Below are positions 50,101 to 60,599 of a DNA stretch of 64,000 nucleotides, piece by piece. This DNA is from Solenopsis invicta (lineage: Eukaryota > Arthropoda > Insecta > Hymenoptera > Formicidae). Every line of letters starts with the position of its first letter. Position 1 is the first letter of the stretch. A model generated the notes under the pieces. That model was given only the letters and a program-made list of their open reading frames with translations. It did not search any database and had not been told where the DNA came from. The position numbers and the translations under genes were made by a program. The stretch is taken from positions 27,607,275 through 27,671,274 of the forward strand of contig NC_052664.1 in the NCBI RefSeq assembly GCF_016802725.1, given 5' to 3'.

Positions 50101-53100
50101 TTTGTTTAATATATATAGACTCAGGCTTCAAAGCAGAATTATGCTGATGCCTCATCTCTTGAGATGCTTCGTCTCTTCTATTTATTGTATTTAAACTTGT
50201 ATTTACACTTCATCTGTTATTTGCATATCAATAAAGTTAATAATAAATAAATAAATAAATACTTATGGATATAAATCATTACTTATGCAAGCGATTGCAT
50301 TGTATTTTGTGATTATTAGAATTTTAATTTTTCTTCTAAAATATATCCCATACATTTTTGGATACACAATTGCGCGCGAGTAAGGAGTGTCAAATGTATA
50401 TGTATACATAATTATAATATTGACAAGTAAATTTAATTTTACAAAATTAAATTCCTCTTGTTATAATTGCACAAGTTTTCGAGTATTTGAAGTCATCTCT
50501 CACACCTGGTAAAATATCTTCCCGGAAAATCCGGTATATTTGTGGACGCGGCCAGGTGTCTACGTGGCCATACCATCTCTGGGTCGCTCCTCGCCACGCG
50601 TTTACTCGTCGTTTCCTTCACACCGCCAATCTCAAGCTTGGTTATAAGTTACACGACTTCCCACTTAAATTCTTTTCCCACGGAAACTACCAGCGACGTC
50701 ACCGTAAAAGCTACTTTCGGCGGGAGTTACGTCGTAGATGCGACTGTTATCTGAGGTTTCTCGAAACTCGATGCAGTTTCTCAAAGAGAGAATGACCGGT
50801 ATCGGGAGTCTTATCGATTCAGCAGAGTCAACGTGTCGAATCTAGGTAATATCGCGAATAGGGCCGACGAGACATTAAATCTCTCATCCAACAAATTATC
50901 AATTATAACAATGGTATCGCTATTACAATTTCATGAAGAAAATCATCTTCTAATCGAGTTTTTAAACATTTATGATTTTAATATTTCAACATGAATTTGT
51001 AATAGAAAATAATCAGAATAATATTTTATGCTTTCTAATTTTCTAATGCCCCACGAATAAATAATTCTCACTGCTCCCATTCATAAAATATACTGTATTA
51101 TGTTGTATGTATAAATCATGAAAGAGAAAGAGTGCAAAGGGAAGAGAAGTGATATTATGATAATATAAATACATAAATCTTGATCTGTAACATATAATGT
51201 TAATATATCGTGATATATCGCGCGACGAGTAAATAATTAAAAATGCAATTTTAAAGCATGTTGTGCGCTACGGAGGATATTGCACCTGGTACTTAGAATT
51301 CAGAGTCAACTTTATACAAGCAAGAAAGCAGTCTCCTTGAGATGCATAAATCAAGAAGCGCCTCTGATTAAGGAACCTTGCTCTAGGACTTGGGTACCGA
51401 CTTTCTTAACGTAGGCTCGTAGAATGTAATATCGGAGCACGCGGATAATTTTTGACCCTTTTTTTTATAATCAAGTTATGTACAGTTATATAGCGATCAC
51501 AAAGTGTGGTTCATTACAGAAAATTAATTACGCGCAATTGTAATTTGGTATCGAGCTCGGGAAAAATAAAGGAAAATATGAGAAATAGCAAGAGAGAAGA
51601 AAAAAAGGAAGCGCAACATCTTCCTCCGAGAAACTTCTGAGAACGCGAGATTCGCCTTTACGGGGCGAACATTATGGCTTTGAAAGCCCAACATTTGCAT
51701 ATAACGACCAATTAAGGAGCCACAGAAAAGTCAAGAAACTTTTGCCGCGAGTTTACGTGTGCACGCAGACGCGAGAAAACTTATTACACTCGTAAACGTT
51801 AGTTTTGTATTATACGTATTTAATCAAATTTTAAGCTTTCGCTAAATATACGCGCAGCGCCTTTTAATTAGGATTCTTTTGATCAATCTACAGTCATCTT
51901 ATTTTGAATAAAAAAATATTATGTGTATTATTATGTGTATTATATATTTTTCCACTTTGCTAACTTTTAGTTTCCAGTTTATTTGTAACTGTGAAAGTTA
52001 TTTAAAATTTTGTTATGTATTTGATTTCTCGAAGCTCTTAGTTCGCAAAAGAAACTAAATTTTCTCCATAATTTTACAATTATTTAACAAATATATAATA
52101 GTAAAAATATATTTCATATTTCAGACCTCTCAATACTCGTAATTCGCAATTTTGCGAAACACTCTCTATGGCGAAGCGTCAGATCTGATAATTCTGGGCG
52201 TCTTACTTTGTTTTAGAAATGGCATTCGGGTTTAGCAAAGGCAGCACAGAGGTGGGCAGATCGCTGCCTCGGTTTAGTGCACGACAATGCGACCGGCCTT
52301 TACCTGGACGGCTTTGGACAGAGTGGACAAAACATATTCATCAGTACGGGTCGTACACTCTGGTGAGATATTATTTAATCTTGTTTACTTCTAGTTAGCG
52401 AGTTCGCGTTGCAATCGGTATATATGTACAAATATACTCCATGCACGCGCGCTAGACTTTATATATCATGAAAATATGCGGCGGTCCGTCTGCCGTGGAC
52501 GCACCGTTAATTACTTTGCTATCGGCTTTATTATTTACATATCAAAGATAACTTCTCGAAAGGATATCATACGGGATGATTATTAATCTCGCCGCTGCGA
52601 TAAGGATCTCGAGTTTTACGTTTTAATTACGTAATTCCGATGTGCGCTCGCGAAACGATTTCAAAAGAGCTGATTACACTGAGAGGCATCGGGAAATTTA
52701 GCTTGGCGCCGCTGAAAGGGGATATTGTTAATAGTAATTAATTCTTCAGTCAACAAAGCTGAAATTAGATTACGTAGACAAACAGTCGACGATGGACTGG
52801 CGGCAGCGTAGGTTTCGCTGGCCGTAGAGGCCAGGGGCTTCACAAACATTACCGGACGCGAATGCTTTACGTTGCACGTGGACAATTCGCCACGACCACA
52901 AATCGAGATCACTCCCGCCGAATCATTTGTCGGAATGTTGCAGGAACTTCCCCATCAGAATGTGGTACATGGAGTACAAGGACTTCAAGTACGGGCCCAA
53001 TACGACGAATGAGATCCTCGAGATCGGCCATTACACGCAGGTGGTGTGGGCGACGACACATCTGGTCGGATGCGGGGTGAGCCATTGCACCGGCGGCAAG

Positions 53101-55730
53101 GGTCCGCTCGGCAAGGATTTCTACATGTACGTTTGCAACTATGCTCCGAGGTAGGTATACCGTTGAACAATCCAAGAACCGTCTCAATAGCGAGTTCGGT
53201 TAAGCGGATTTAGTTTCATCGTCTTGCGTCTCGTATAAAAGAACTTTCAGAACGCGTTGTATCGAACGCGTTCTTCGCGAATGAAAAAGAGAAACGCGTT
53301 TCCGGATATGCTTTTTTCTTCTTCTTTTCATCTCGAGAGAGATCTTGAATTTATCTTTCGTGAGTTGTATATTGCTACACGTGTATTACGCGAGGCAGCA
53401 CATCGATCGGATCTAAATTTTCATCAACATGATCGCAATAGGAGCATGACTCTCGGGCATTATTGGTATTTTGTTGCCGAAATGAAAGTAGTATGTATAT
53501 ATTTTTTGTTGCATCAATGCAACAGGATACGTGTAACCAACCAAGTTACACAAATGCACAAATTATATCGATAGGGTAGTAACTGCGGTGTAATTATTTT
53601 CGTCGAGGTTACACGCCGTTTGCCGTGACTGTTATGATACACGGTTGTTTCTGCAACAGCAATTGCAATTGGGCCACGGCTGGAACTTAGTTCATTAGCA
53701 TGGAATTGACGCAATAATTTGCTGGAGGGAAATGCGGATTGAAACGGTTAACCGTAAACTTGGCGAAAGTAGCGTGCGCGGCATCGTCAAAGCGGATCTT
53801 AGTTAAATCGACATCTGCACGTTGAATGGGAGAAGGTCAAAGCAGATTGTTAAATCATTAATACAAGAAAAGTAAGTAAGAGGAAAAGGGAGGATTAACC
53901 AAAAGGGGAGAGAAGCTCGATTAAATTTCGCAAACACTTCGCTCTTTGCGTTAACACTGATAGATCACATTTGAAGAGGACAAAGATTACGAGAACTTGA
54001 GCTTTGTATCATATATAAATCTACTAGAAACGCTTCTCTCGGAGAAAAGAAATTAACTTTTACATCAATGAAAATTCGTAAATTAGTAAAATATTGAAAA
54101 GAGAAGAATGTATCACGAGGAATACGTAGTAACGGAATTGATAAAGCATATTTGTGGAAGATATTTGTTGCTTTGGAAGAGATACGGAAGATACTTGTTA
54201 TTCCGGTATTGGAAAATTCTCTTTTCTTTAGTGTTCTTTTTTTTCTAAAGCCAACTATAGATACTGCGTAAGCAGCTAAGAAGAATGTTATTTAAGAAAA
54301 CGTGCTGTCAGTTCTTCCTGAATGGAAAACGACATTAACCACTCAGAATGCAGTGACCTCAGCGTCTCAAATATTACGAGTTTCCGCGGTACAATGGTTT
54401 AGCGAATTCAATAATTCTAAACTACACTCCATTGTTATAGAAAAGGGCCCACTTAGTCGATTCTAGGCTGGTATTCATAGTCGATTCTATTTAAGATCGT
54501 TAAGTATCACCTTAAGATGCCATCAACCAATCAGAGAGCCGTATTAGCATCTTAAGACGTTGCTTAAGACAATCTTGAAATAAGAATCGACTATGAATAC
54601 CGGCCCTAGTTTCCGAGATATTCACTGTTTCGTCAGTTTCGGTAAAAATTACCGAACAATTTCTTTCGTGATTCATATAGAGCAATCCACAATGTAACTT
54701 TCGACGTTAATTTCTCATGCTAAATAATTTCCATCGTAGAGATAAACGTGATTTATTGTCGAACGAAAAGAACTTTAAAAAATAATTTTTAAATTCTAAT
54801 TTTAATTTATAACATATAATATTCCATTATGCGCGCTTTATTAACAGTCTCTATCAGATGACTCTGTTTCTAATGATAATTTACTGATATTACTGAATTA
54901 TTTCTTGAAATTTTTTATTTTTCAAAAAGGGTTTATTTGGTCGAGGCCAAATATTACGTAGTCCCTCGGTAAAAAAAGATAGGAGTCTTTATCTGATGAT
55001 TTTAATTTAACTACGAAACTAAGAAATATTATAAAAGTTTATATAAGTTAATATTATAAGAAATTTCAGCATCTTCGGATAATTTGGTTTATGTTACTGC
55101 GATTTAGAGGACTTTGAATTTTTAACTTGATATTTCCAAAAATAGGGTGTTTGTAACCTCAATATTCAAATTTGTTTTTTTTTTCAGTCAATTTTGATGT
55201 TGAGAAGCTCGGTATCGTTTCAAATGATATCTTACAGTCTCTAATTATACCGAATCCGATGCTAACTCTATTTCGACCAAATAAACATCCTTTCCTATGA
55301 ACGACAACGATTCATATTGTTTTCATACGATTTGTCGAAGATGCGGTCTTTCGCTCAGACCATCCATACATGGGACTTGATTATTGCCCAGCTCTCTTTT
55401 CACGAACCAAAAATAACCGATGTTGCACTCAAACTCGCGTGAGACTGGCACGTAAGCTTTCCCTAGACGCGCTGAAATATGTAAATCCTATATTTATACA
55501 CTGTATGTAAGCGACATAACCCGCTCGGGGGAGAACAGGAGGAACGAGGTAAGCAAGGAAAACAAGGAAAATGGTGACACCGGTGCGGAATATATGCAAC
55601 GTCAGAGCGAGTTATAGCTCGTTCGTCTTTGTCATGCCCATTGTGGCACTTAGACGGCTCTCTTTGTCACCAGTATGGCACACTTTCTCAGTATACTTAT
55701 GGTTTTCGTTGTACGCGACTACCGGATAAA

Positions 55731-55812
<82 letters not shown>

Positions 55813-58800
55813 GCATATGTAGAATGCTCAATGCAAAACGTACGACGTACGATCTGTGCATAAAAATTTTCTTCAAGAGTTCTCTGGTAAAAAACAATTT
55901 TGCTCGATTTCTTTAAATTTAATAATTGACGAGAAATATCAATAAGAACGAGAGAGATAAGAGTTGGTTGATAAAAAAAATGTCAATACATATCCTGTTC
56001 ATAAGAAAGAACTATTTATAATATCGAGAATTAAAGGAGAGTACCAATAGAAACATTAAAATTAATTTAAAATAAAAGTGAATGTTCACACTTTCTTAAG
56101 AGAACAAAAAAAATGATTGTATTAAAATAAAGATAAAAATTTTGCGTTCCCTTATTTTTAAATAAAAATAACGTTAAAAACTGATATTGTTTACGCAATC
56201 TTTTATTTTATTCACACTTTTACTGGTCAAATAACAATACTTTTCAAAAAGTTATAACTGGGATGACCTTTAATTTAATTATTTATGCATTTGCATATTG
56301 TTTTAAAAATAAATAACAATTTTTATCAACATTATGCAACATTAATTCACTAGAGCAGAAAGAACTGATTATATATTAATGCGAAAAAAGAGGGGGGGAA
56401 TCACGTTACTACCTTTGCATTTCCGAGTAAGCTGTCCAAGTGAGTGACAATAAATAAATGATTTTCCCTGCGACATTTCATGCGCGAGCGACTCACGCAA
56501 TTAGAATTCGCTTCGGTCTTCGGTCTTGCAATTTATCGTTCCTGCAATCCATACAAAAATGCCGGCGACCCAATTCTGAACTAAGGATTCCTAGAAATCG
56601 CGACGCTATATATTCCTCATATCGATCTCCCCTGCAATACGCAGACCCGATAAATTTTCCGCGAGATCCGTTCTAATGCGATCGGCGACGAGTTCACCGC
56701 AGCTTCATATATTCATGTTACAAGACGAGATACTAACAGGCAAACGCATATGCGGTCGTCATATGTATTAGTATTAGCTTTTCTGCGGCACAGAAAACTC
56801 GACAAATAAAAACTAGGTACGTTCAGATTCACATTTTCGAAACAAGTATAAAAAATCTTGTTTTTTTACTTTAATCGTAAATTGCACTTTTAATACCACA
56901 TAATAGAATATTATACCTCGTATATCGAGCGTACTTTGTAATAAGCTGCAAAATTAGCTGTGCGAATTGTGCTGGTTAATTCATTGCGAAATTCGAAATT
57001 AATTTTGATCAGAAAAACTTCCTAACGTTTCAGATGAAACGGAATTTCAGGACGAGCGGCTTTTAAGCTCATTTAATATGCCGTTTTATATGTCGATCTG
57101 TACTTCTTGTTAAGCAGCGCACATTCTCCAGCAGTGTATTTGACGCCTGACCTATTTTACGCGAAAAGCGTAGGTAGCCGGCGCGGTTGCATGGCCGCCA
57201 TCAGTGGCCCCGAGTCCTGAATAAATAAACCGTGTCACGTGGTGGTGGGCCATCTTATCCTTCCTTTTATCTTGCTGTTCTTCCACACCGGCTCTATCTC
57301 GTAATTAATTTCGTGGATATACAACAACCCGGGTTAACAGCCCTTAGAGGCGGAAATTCTCGCGCGATCGCTTAAGACGCGCGATTCGTACCGAAAAATA
57401 CTTTGAATGTAAATTTGGTGGCCCATTTGCAAATTGCTCGACGGTCCTTCCACGGCTTTTCGTTAATGCGCGTGGCTAATGGATTTGGATACTGCCTAAA
57501 GTATTTACACTATTATGCAAAATCGGGGGCATTTATTTTAAGTCGCAAATCTTCGAAGCTATTTTACGAAAAGAACGAGAGCAATACCGAGACATCTATT
57601 CAACTGACGATCAAAGGTATTTTTAATTGGGAATAAAATTTTCCTAAAGCAATCAGTTCTCTACGTAATCTTTAATTGGGAATAAATTATGAAACAAACG
57701 ATACCCCATCAATTCCCCAAGAGTTTTATTTTGAGCTTATCTTGAAACATAATTATCACGAGGATACTTGTTGCTATGAAATAAGAAATTTAATCCGAGA
57801 AATTTAGCGTTAAAGCAAACTCTCTTGGTTCAAACTCTCTGTGTATAATTACTGTTTCGATCTTTACAAGGCAAACGCGCGCGTGTTAGAATCTTCTAAC
57901 TCTTACTTCCAAAGACAGCTGATGACTCTTCTCGAATTTGTCGAGTTCAGGTTTAATAGAAGCGCCGGCTTTAGATATATACTGAACGACACCTTTCAGT
58001 ATGTTCCTTTGCTCTTCCTCCCTCGTGTAACTTGGACAACATGTATACTTATAATATCTACAGTAAATATTGCAACCGAGTAAAGTATCTAAATATTTAG
58101 TTGAATACAGAGCTAAAAATAATTGTATTGTCTCACCAAAAGCATAAAATAAATGAAATATTAGTGAATAAGACAACACGGAAAGAACAGTTTTATTAAA
58201 GTATCTAAAAGTGTGGTTGGATACAGTTTAAAAATAATTGTATTGGACTTTTAAGCTAAATTGCTAGAATGTCGAAAGTTTTTGCAACGTTGCTCGTCAT
58301 GTTTGAACATTCGTCGCAATCATTCTGATGATACAGTACAATTATTTTCAGCTCTGTATTCAGCTAAATATTTAAACACTTCAACAAAATCGTTCTTTCC
58401 GTGTAGATTCAGATTCACATTTTTTCGAAACAAATATAAAATTCTTTGCATCGTGCTGTATATTAAAAAAAAATATGTGGATTATATCTCATACGTCAAT
58501 CATTTGTAATATTATATTTATGGTAATAAGCTTTAAAATTAACTTGAATTGGCATGTGACATTTATTTATTTGAAATTAATTTCGGTTAGAAAAACTCTT
58601 CAGATAAAACGGTATTCAATGTACAAAACTGTACAAGTTAGAAACCAAAAGCGATAAGGAGATCTCGTAACAATCCAACACGCACCGCGAACTACTTTGA
58701 CGCAAAGGGAAAAAAGGAAATGGAACTTTTTCGCGTTACAAGTCGAAATGAATGCTAAATTAGTGTCGTCAATATAAAATTTATTCTTGTCGCGTGATAA

Positions 58801-59249
58801 AATTTAAATTTTTCTTTCTTTTTTTTATTAAAGCAGCTGGAATGCCAAATGTGCTGCAATCTAACGATATTTCAATCGCGATGAAAAAATGTTACGCTCT
58901 ATTTTTCACGTTTCTTGCCGTTTTGGATTGTTGCGCGATCGTCCATAAAATCGATATTGTCTAACAGTCGATGTGTTTTTGCCTCGTTAGCGGGAATTAC
59001 AAAGGTCGCCTGGGCCTGCCCTACGTGGCCGGAAAGCCGTGCAGCATGTGCAAGGACCACTGCACGCAGGACGCACTCTGCACGAACGCCTGCTACCATA
59101 CCGATCTCTGGTCGAATTGCGCCGAGCTGGTCAGGACGTTTGGCTCGTGGGTCTGCGAGACGGACACCGAGGAGGGCCGCGAACGCCGGAAATTCTGTGG
59201 CGCCACATGCAACTGCAAGGACAAGATTTACTACCATCACGAAGGGTAG
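44048..59249 (+). CDS. Secreted CRISP-type CAP protein, 5 coding exons, 276 aa
   Basis: Coding exons 44048-44129, 45968-46104, 52217-52362, 52944-53150 and 58991-59249 total 831 nt including the stop. All junctions are GT/AG and keep frame. Residues 1-17 are a hydrophobic signal peptide ending near ALPAA. The CAP domain spans roughly 48-194, with His56 in DTHNYFR, CRISP signature 1 GHYTQVVWATT (150-160, His151) and signature 2 YVCNYAPSGNY (184-194). The tail (208-266) holds ten cysteines in the hinge plus ShK-like arrangement of CRISPs. Two N-glycosylation sequons lie at N97 and N141. CAP proteins are secreted and act outside the cell; some CRISPs modulate ion channels, others bind lipids or zinc. 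The two usual CAP glutamates are replaced (Gly78, Gln111). The ligand or target here is unknown, and family-level identity is secure. Closest named relatives would be GLIPR/CRISP or venom-allergen-5-like annotations. Confidence 0.9.
44130..45967 (+). other. CRISP intron 1 (coding), 1.8 kb
   Basis: Starts GTAAGT and ends with a pyrimidine tract and TTTTTCAG. It holds an inverted-repeat element at 45301-45640. Open frames within lack domains. Confidence 0.75.
45301..45640. mobile_element. Inverted-repeat element, TTTTTGTGTT family, copy 2
   Basis: Left end ATTAAAATTTTTGTGTTGAG, and right end TTAACACAAAAATTTAAG in inverted orientation. The left end continues ATTTTTAACAT as in the copy at 9236-9665. 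It is noncoding and intronic. Confidence 0.45.
45968..46104 (+). CDS. CRISP exon 2: start of the CAP domain
   Basis: Encodes residues 28-73. A short linker rich in Ser and Thr leads into KIVDTHNYFRTQV, the first CAP helix with His56. The exon then ends NMLIM before ATG|GTGAGT. The acceptor is TTTTTGTTTTTCAG. An internal AAG|GTACGG donor-like site near 46025 would truncate the protein and is not favoured. Confidence 0.85.
47235..47414. mobile_element. Degenerate hAT-like fragment with GTAACGCGTTA, copy 2
   Basis: Opens AAAATTGGAAGGTAACGCGTTA and contains paired GTAACG and CGTTAC words through GGTAACGGTAACG and GAGTTACTTTTATTG. It resembles the element at 16271-16645. It is noncoding, with uncertain ends. 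Confidence 0.35.
48298..48413. mobile_element. 116 bp inverted-repeat element, TACCAATGTA ends
   Basis: TACCAATGTAAATTAA at the left and TTAATCTACATTGGTA at the right are inverted copies, with TA at both tips as expected for a TA-duplicating element. A diverged relative lies at 37324-37432. Confidence 0.5.
52217..52362 (+). CDS. CRISP exon 3: CAP core
   Basis: Encodes residues 74-121 and two bases of Trp122. WHSGLAKAAQRWADRC is the second CAP helix, in which the usual WDxELA glutamate is Gly78. SGQNIFIST is the equivalent of the GENI strand, with Gln111 in place of Glu. N97 lies in a sequon (NAT). The acceptor is TTTGTTTTAG and the donor TG|GTGAGA. Confidence 0.88.
52363..52943 (+). other. 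CRISP intron 3, 581 bp
   Basis: Starts GTGAGA and ends AATGTTGCAG. No element is recognised inside. Confidence 0.8.
52944..53150 (+). CDS. CRISP exon 4: both CAP signatures
   Basis: Completes Trp122 and encodes residues 123-190 plus two bases of codon 191. It carries GHYTQVVWATTHLVGCGV (CRISP signature 1, with His151 and Cys165), Cys170, and the start of signature 2 (YVCNYAP, Cys186). N141 forms a sequon (NTT). The local GC content is much higher than the introns. The donor is CGAG|GTAGGT. Confidence 0.92.
54466..54605. mobile_element. 140 bp PIF/Harbinger-like MITE
   Basis: Left end GGCTGGTATTCATAGTCGAT and right end ATCGACTATGAATACCGGCC are inverted copies. CTA flanks both sides (54463-54465 and 54606-54608), a 3 bp duplication. 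GGGCC-type tips with 3 bp duplications are typical of PIF/Harbinger elements. It is noncoding and lies in a CRISP intron. Confidence 0.6.
54926..55293. mobile_element. Inverted-repeat element, TTTATTTGGTCGA ends
   Basis: Left end AAAGGGTTTATTTGGTCGA and right end TCGACCAAATAAACATCCTTT (written as two overlapping words TCGACCAAATAAA and AAACATCCTTT on plus) are inverted copies enclosing about 330 bp without coding capacity. The target duplication is not clear. The superfamily is not assigned. Confidence 0.5.
55729..55812. repeat. (AT)n(AC)n microsatellite
   Basis: About 35 AT units with one interruption, then about six AC units. Tyr-Ile repeat frames across it are artefacts. Confidence 0.95.
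58177..58403. mobile_element. MITE copy D (CACRGAAAGAAC family)
   Basis: Starts CACGGAAAGAACAGTTTTATT and ends with the inverted AACAAAATCGTTCTTTCCGTG. The 13 terminal bases are perfect inverted copies. Length is 227 bp. TA follows the right end. A partial relative (58082-58135) precedes it. Confidence 0.7.
58991..59249 (+). CDS. CRISP exon 5: cysteine-rich C-terminal domain
   Basis: Completes Ser191 and encodes residues 192-276. GNYKGRLGLPYVAGKPC ends signature 2 and enters the hinge. Cysteines at 208, 211, 215, 221, 225, 234, 246, 260, 264 and 266 give ten in total, the full CRISP C-terminal count. The spacing PC-x2-C-x3-C and C-x3-C-x-C is that of CRISP hinge and ShK-like parts. The frame ends TAG at 59247-59249. 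A weak donor GG|GTAGGA overlaps the stop, so an alternative tail is possible. No AATAAA follows closely. Confidence 0.9.
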
Positions 59250-59450
59250 GAGGACTTCTTGACTTCCGCGTTTGGGTCCATCATGTTGCATGAATAATTT
59301 AATCGCCCTGCAAAACTAAACTCAAACCTGGTGGGTGTGACGACGACTAAACGACGACGGATCGTTTAACGGGGGATCGTGTTGTTTTATTGATGAGCTC
59401 GTTTGTTTAGTGATGAGAGCTGAAGGAACACTCGCGACGTTTCGAGCTAG

Positions 59451-59456
<6 letters not shown>

Positions 59457-59513
<57 letters not shown>
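59457..59513. repeat. (GA)n microsatellite
   Basis: About 28 uninterrupted GA units. The poly(Ser-Leu) frame on the minus strand is an artefact. Confidence 0.95.
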
Positions 59514-59514
<1 letters not shown>

Positions 59515-60361
59515 AAGCGAGTAAACGGGATAATATGGAAATACGGTAGATGAAGTGATTGTGGAATTTGTGTGCTATCTGAATCTCTGGGGCCTAGATT
59601 TCGCGAATTCTAGAGATTGCCCAAAGTCTAATAGATCAATAGATTCTGTGCCGCAACAAATCTGAGCGTTACGAACTGCACATAATCTTTCGATTCCAGA
59701 TCCCAGAGATTCCAAAATGTGTTTCTCGTTGTAATATAATCCTCAAATTCTAGGACGCTAAATTTTACAATCCTCGAGTGTTCAGAATCCTTTAAAACTT
59801 CACGAATTACCAGTGCAAAACTCGCGTCCATCTTTTATGATTTCAGCAAAACCGCATTCTCCACAAAATTCTACGCAAAGTAACCAATACGTTTGTAAAA
59901 AAATATCAAGCGTACAATTTTTCAATATTTAATTTAATATTTAACTTGTTTCTAGCACCTGATTCTTGCAGTAATATAAAAATCATACAGAGAAGCTTGA
60001 AAAGAAATGGAGAAATTTTTCAAGTGAGCGCGTCGTTTTGGCATCGAGATTAAAATGTATTATATCTTACGTTTATACATCTCACGTTTTGAGAATCTCA
60101 TAATTAATATGCACGCACGTATATCCGCGGGAAAACAAAAAATTCCAGGACTGGGTTTAAAAATTTTTTTATATACTCTTAGCTTTTTATCAGTAACTCT
60201 TTAATCTGCTTGCTCTTTGTAAAAATAGAATTTTTAGTTATATTATGCATCTACAAAGTAATTCCGAGCTGCTATCCTTTTATAATTTTTTTAATACTTA
60301 CAAGTGAGTATAATTTTTTTAATTCGTTATAACATTTCTGTGTTTTATTCGGAGGAATGTA

Positions 60362-60599
60362 CACAGAAAGAACAATTTTACTGCGGCATCTAAAAATTTG
60401 GCTAGATACAGTTTAGAAAATAATTTTACGTTGAGTCATTAAAATAATTTTGTAGGATGTGTACGCCCAAGCTTGGTAATAACGCTGTAAACAATTTTGA
60501 CATTCTAGCAACCAAGTTAAACATCCGATAAAATTTTTTAAATGCTTCAACATAATTATTTTCAAGGCTGTGCATTTCAGCAAAATTGTTCTCTTTATG
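60362..60599. mobile_element. MITE copy E (CACRGAAAGAAC family)
   Basis: Starts CACAGAAAGAACAATTTTACT and ends AGCAAAATTGTTCTCTTTATG. TA flanks both sides (60360-60361 and 60600-60601). Length is 238 bp. It shares TTTTGACATTCTAGCAA with copies A and B. Confidence 0.65.

Larger units (their letters stand above)
46105..52216 (+). other. CRISP intron 2, 6.1 kb
   Basis: Starts GTGAGT and ends TTTGTTTTAG. It carries a hAT-like fragment (47235-47414), a small MITE (48298-48413), a mariner-end-like TTAGGTTTGCGCAAAAAGTT near 47090, and (AAAT)n near 50243-50261. A CpG-rich patch at 50490-50800 opens domain-free frames. Confidence 0.75.
53151..58990 (+). other. CRISP intron 4, 5.8 kb
   Basis: Starts GTAGGT and ends TTTTTGCCTCGTTAG. 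It contains a PIF/Harbinger-like element (54466-54605), another inverted-repeat element (54926-55293), an (AT)n(AC)n microsatellite (55729-55812) and MITE copy D (58177-58403) with a partial copy just before it (58082-58135). Confidence 0.78.

Noticed and set aside
52909..53187. 92-codon minus-strand frame and a shifted plus-strand frame
   Set aside because: Both overlap CRISP exon 4, where the true frame carries the two CAP signatures.
55612..55897. Tyr-Ile repeat frames
   Set aside because: Artefacts of the (AT)n microsatellite.
58899..59291. 130-codon minus-strand open frame
   Set aside because: It is the antisense shadow of CRISP exon 5, whose plus-strand reading has the conserved cysteine pattern and correct splice phases.
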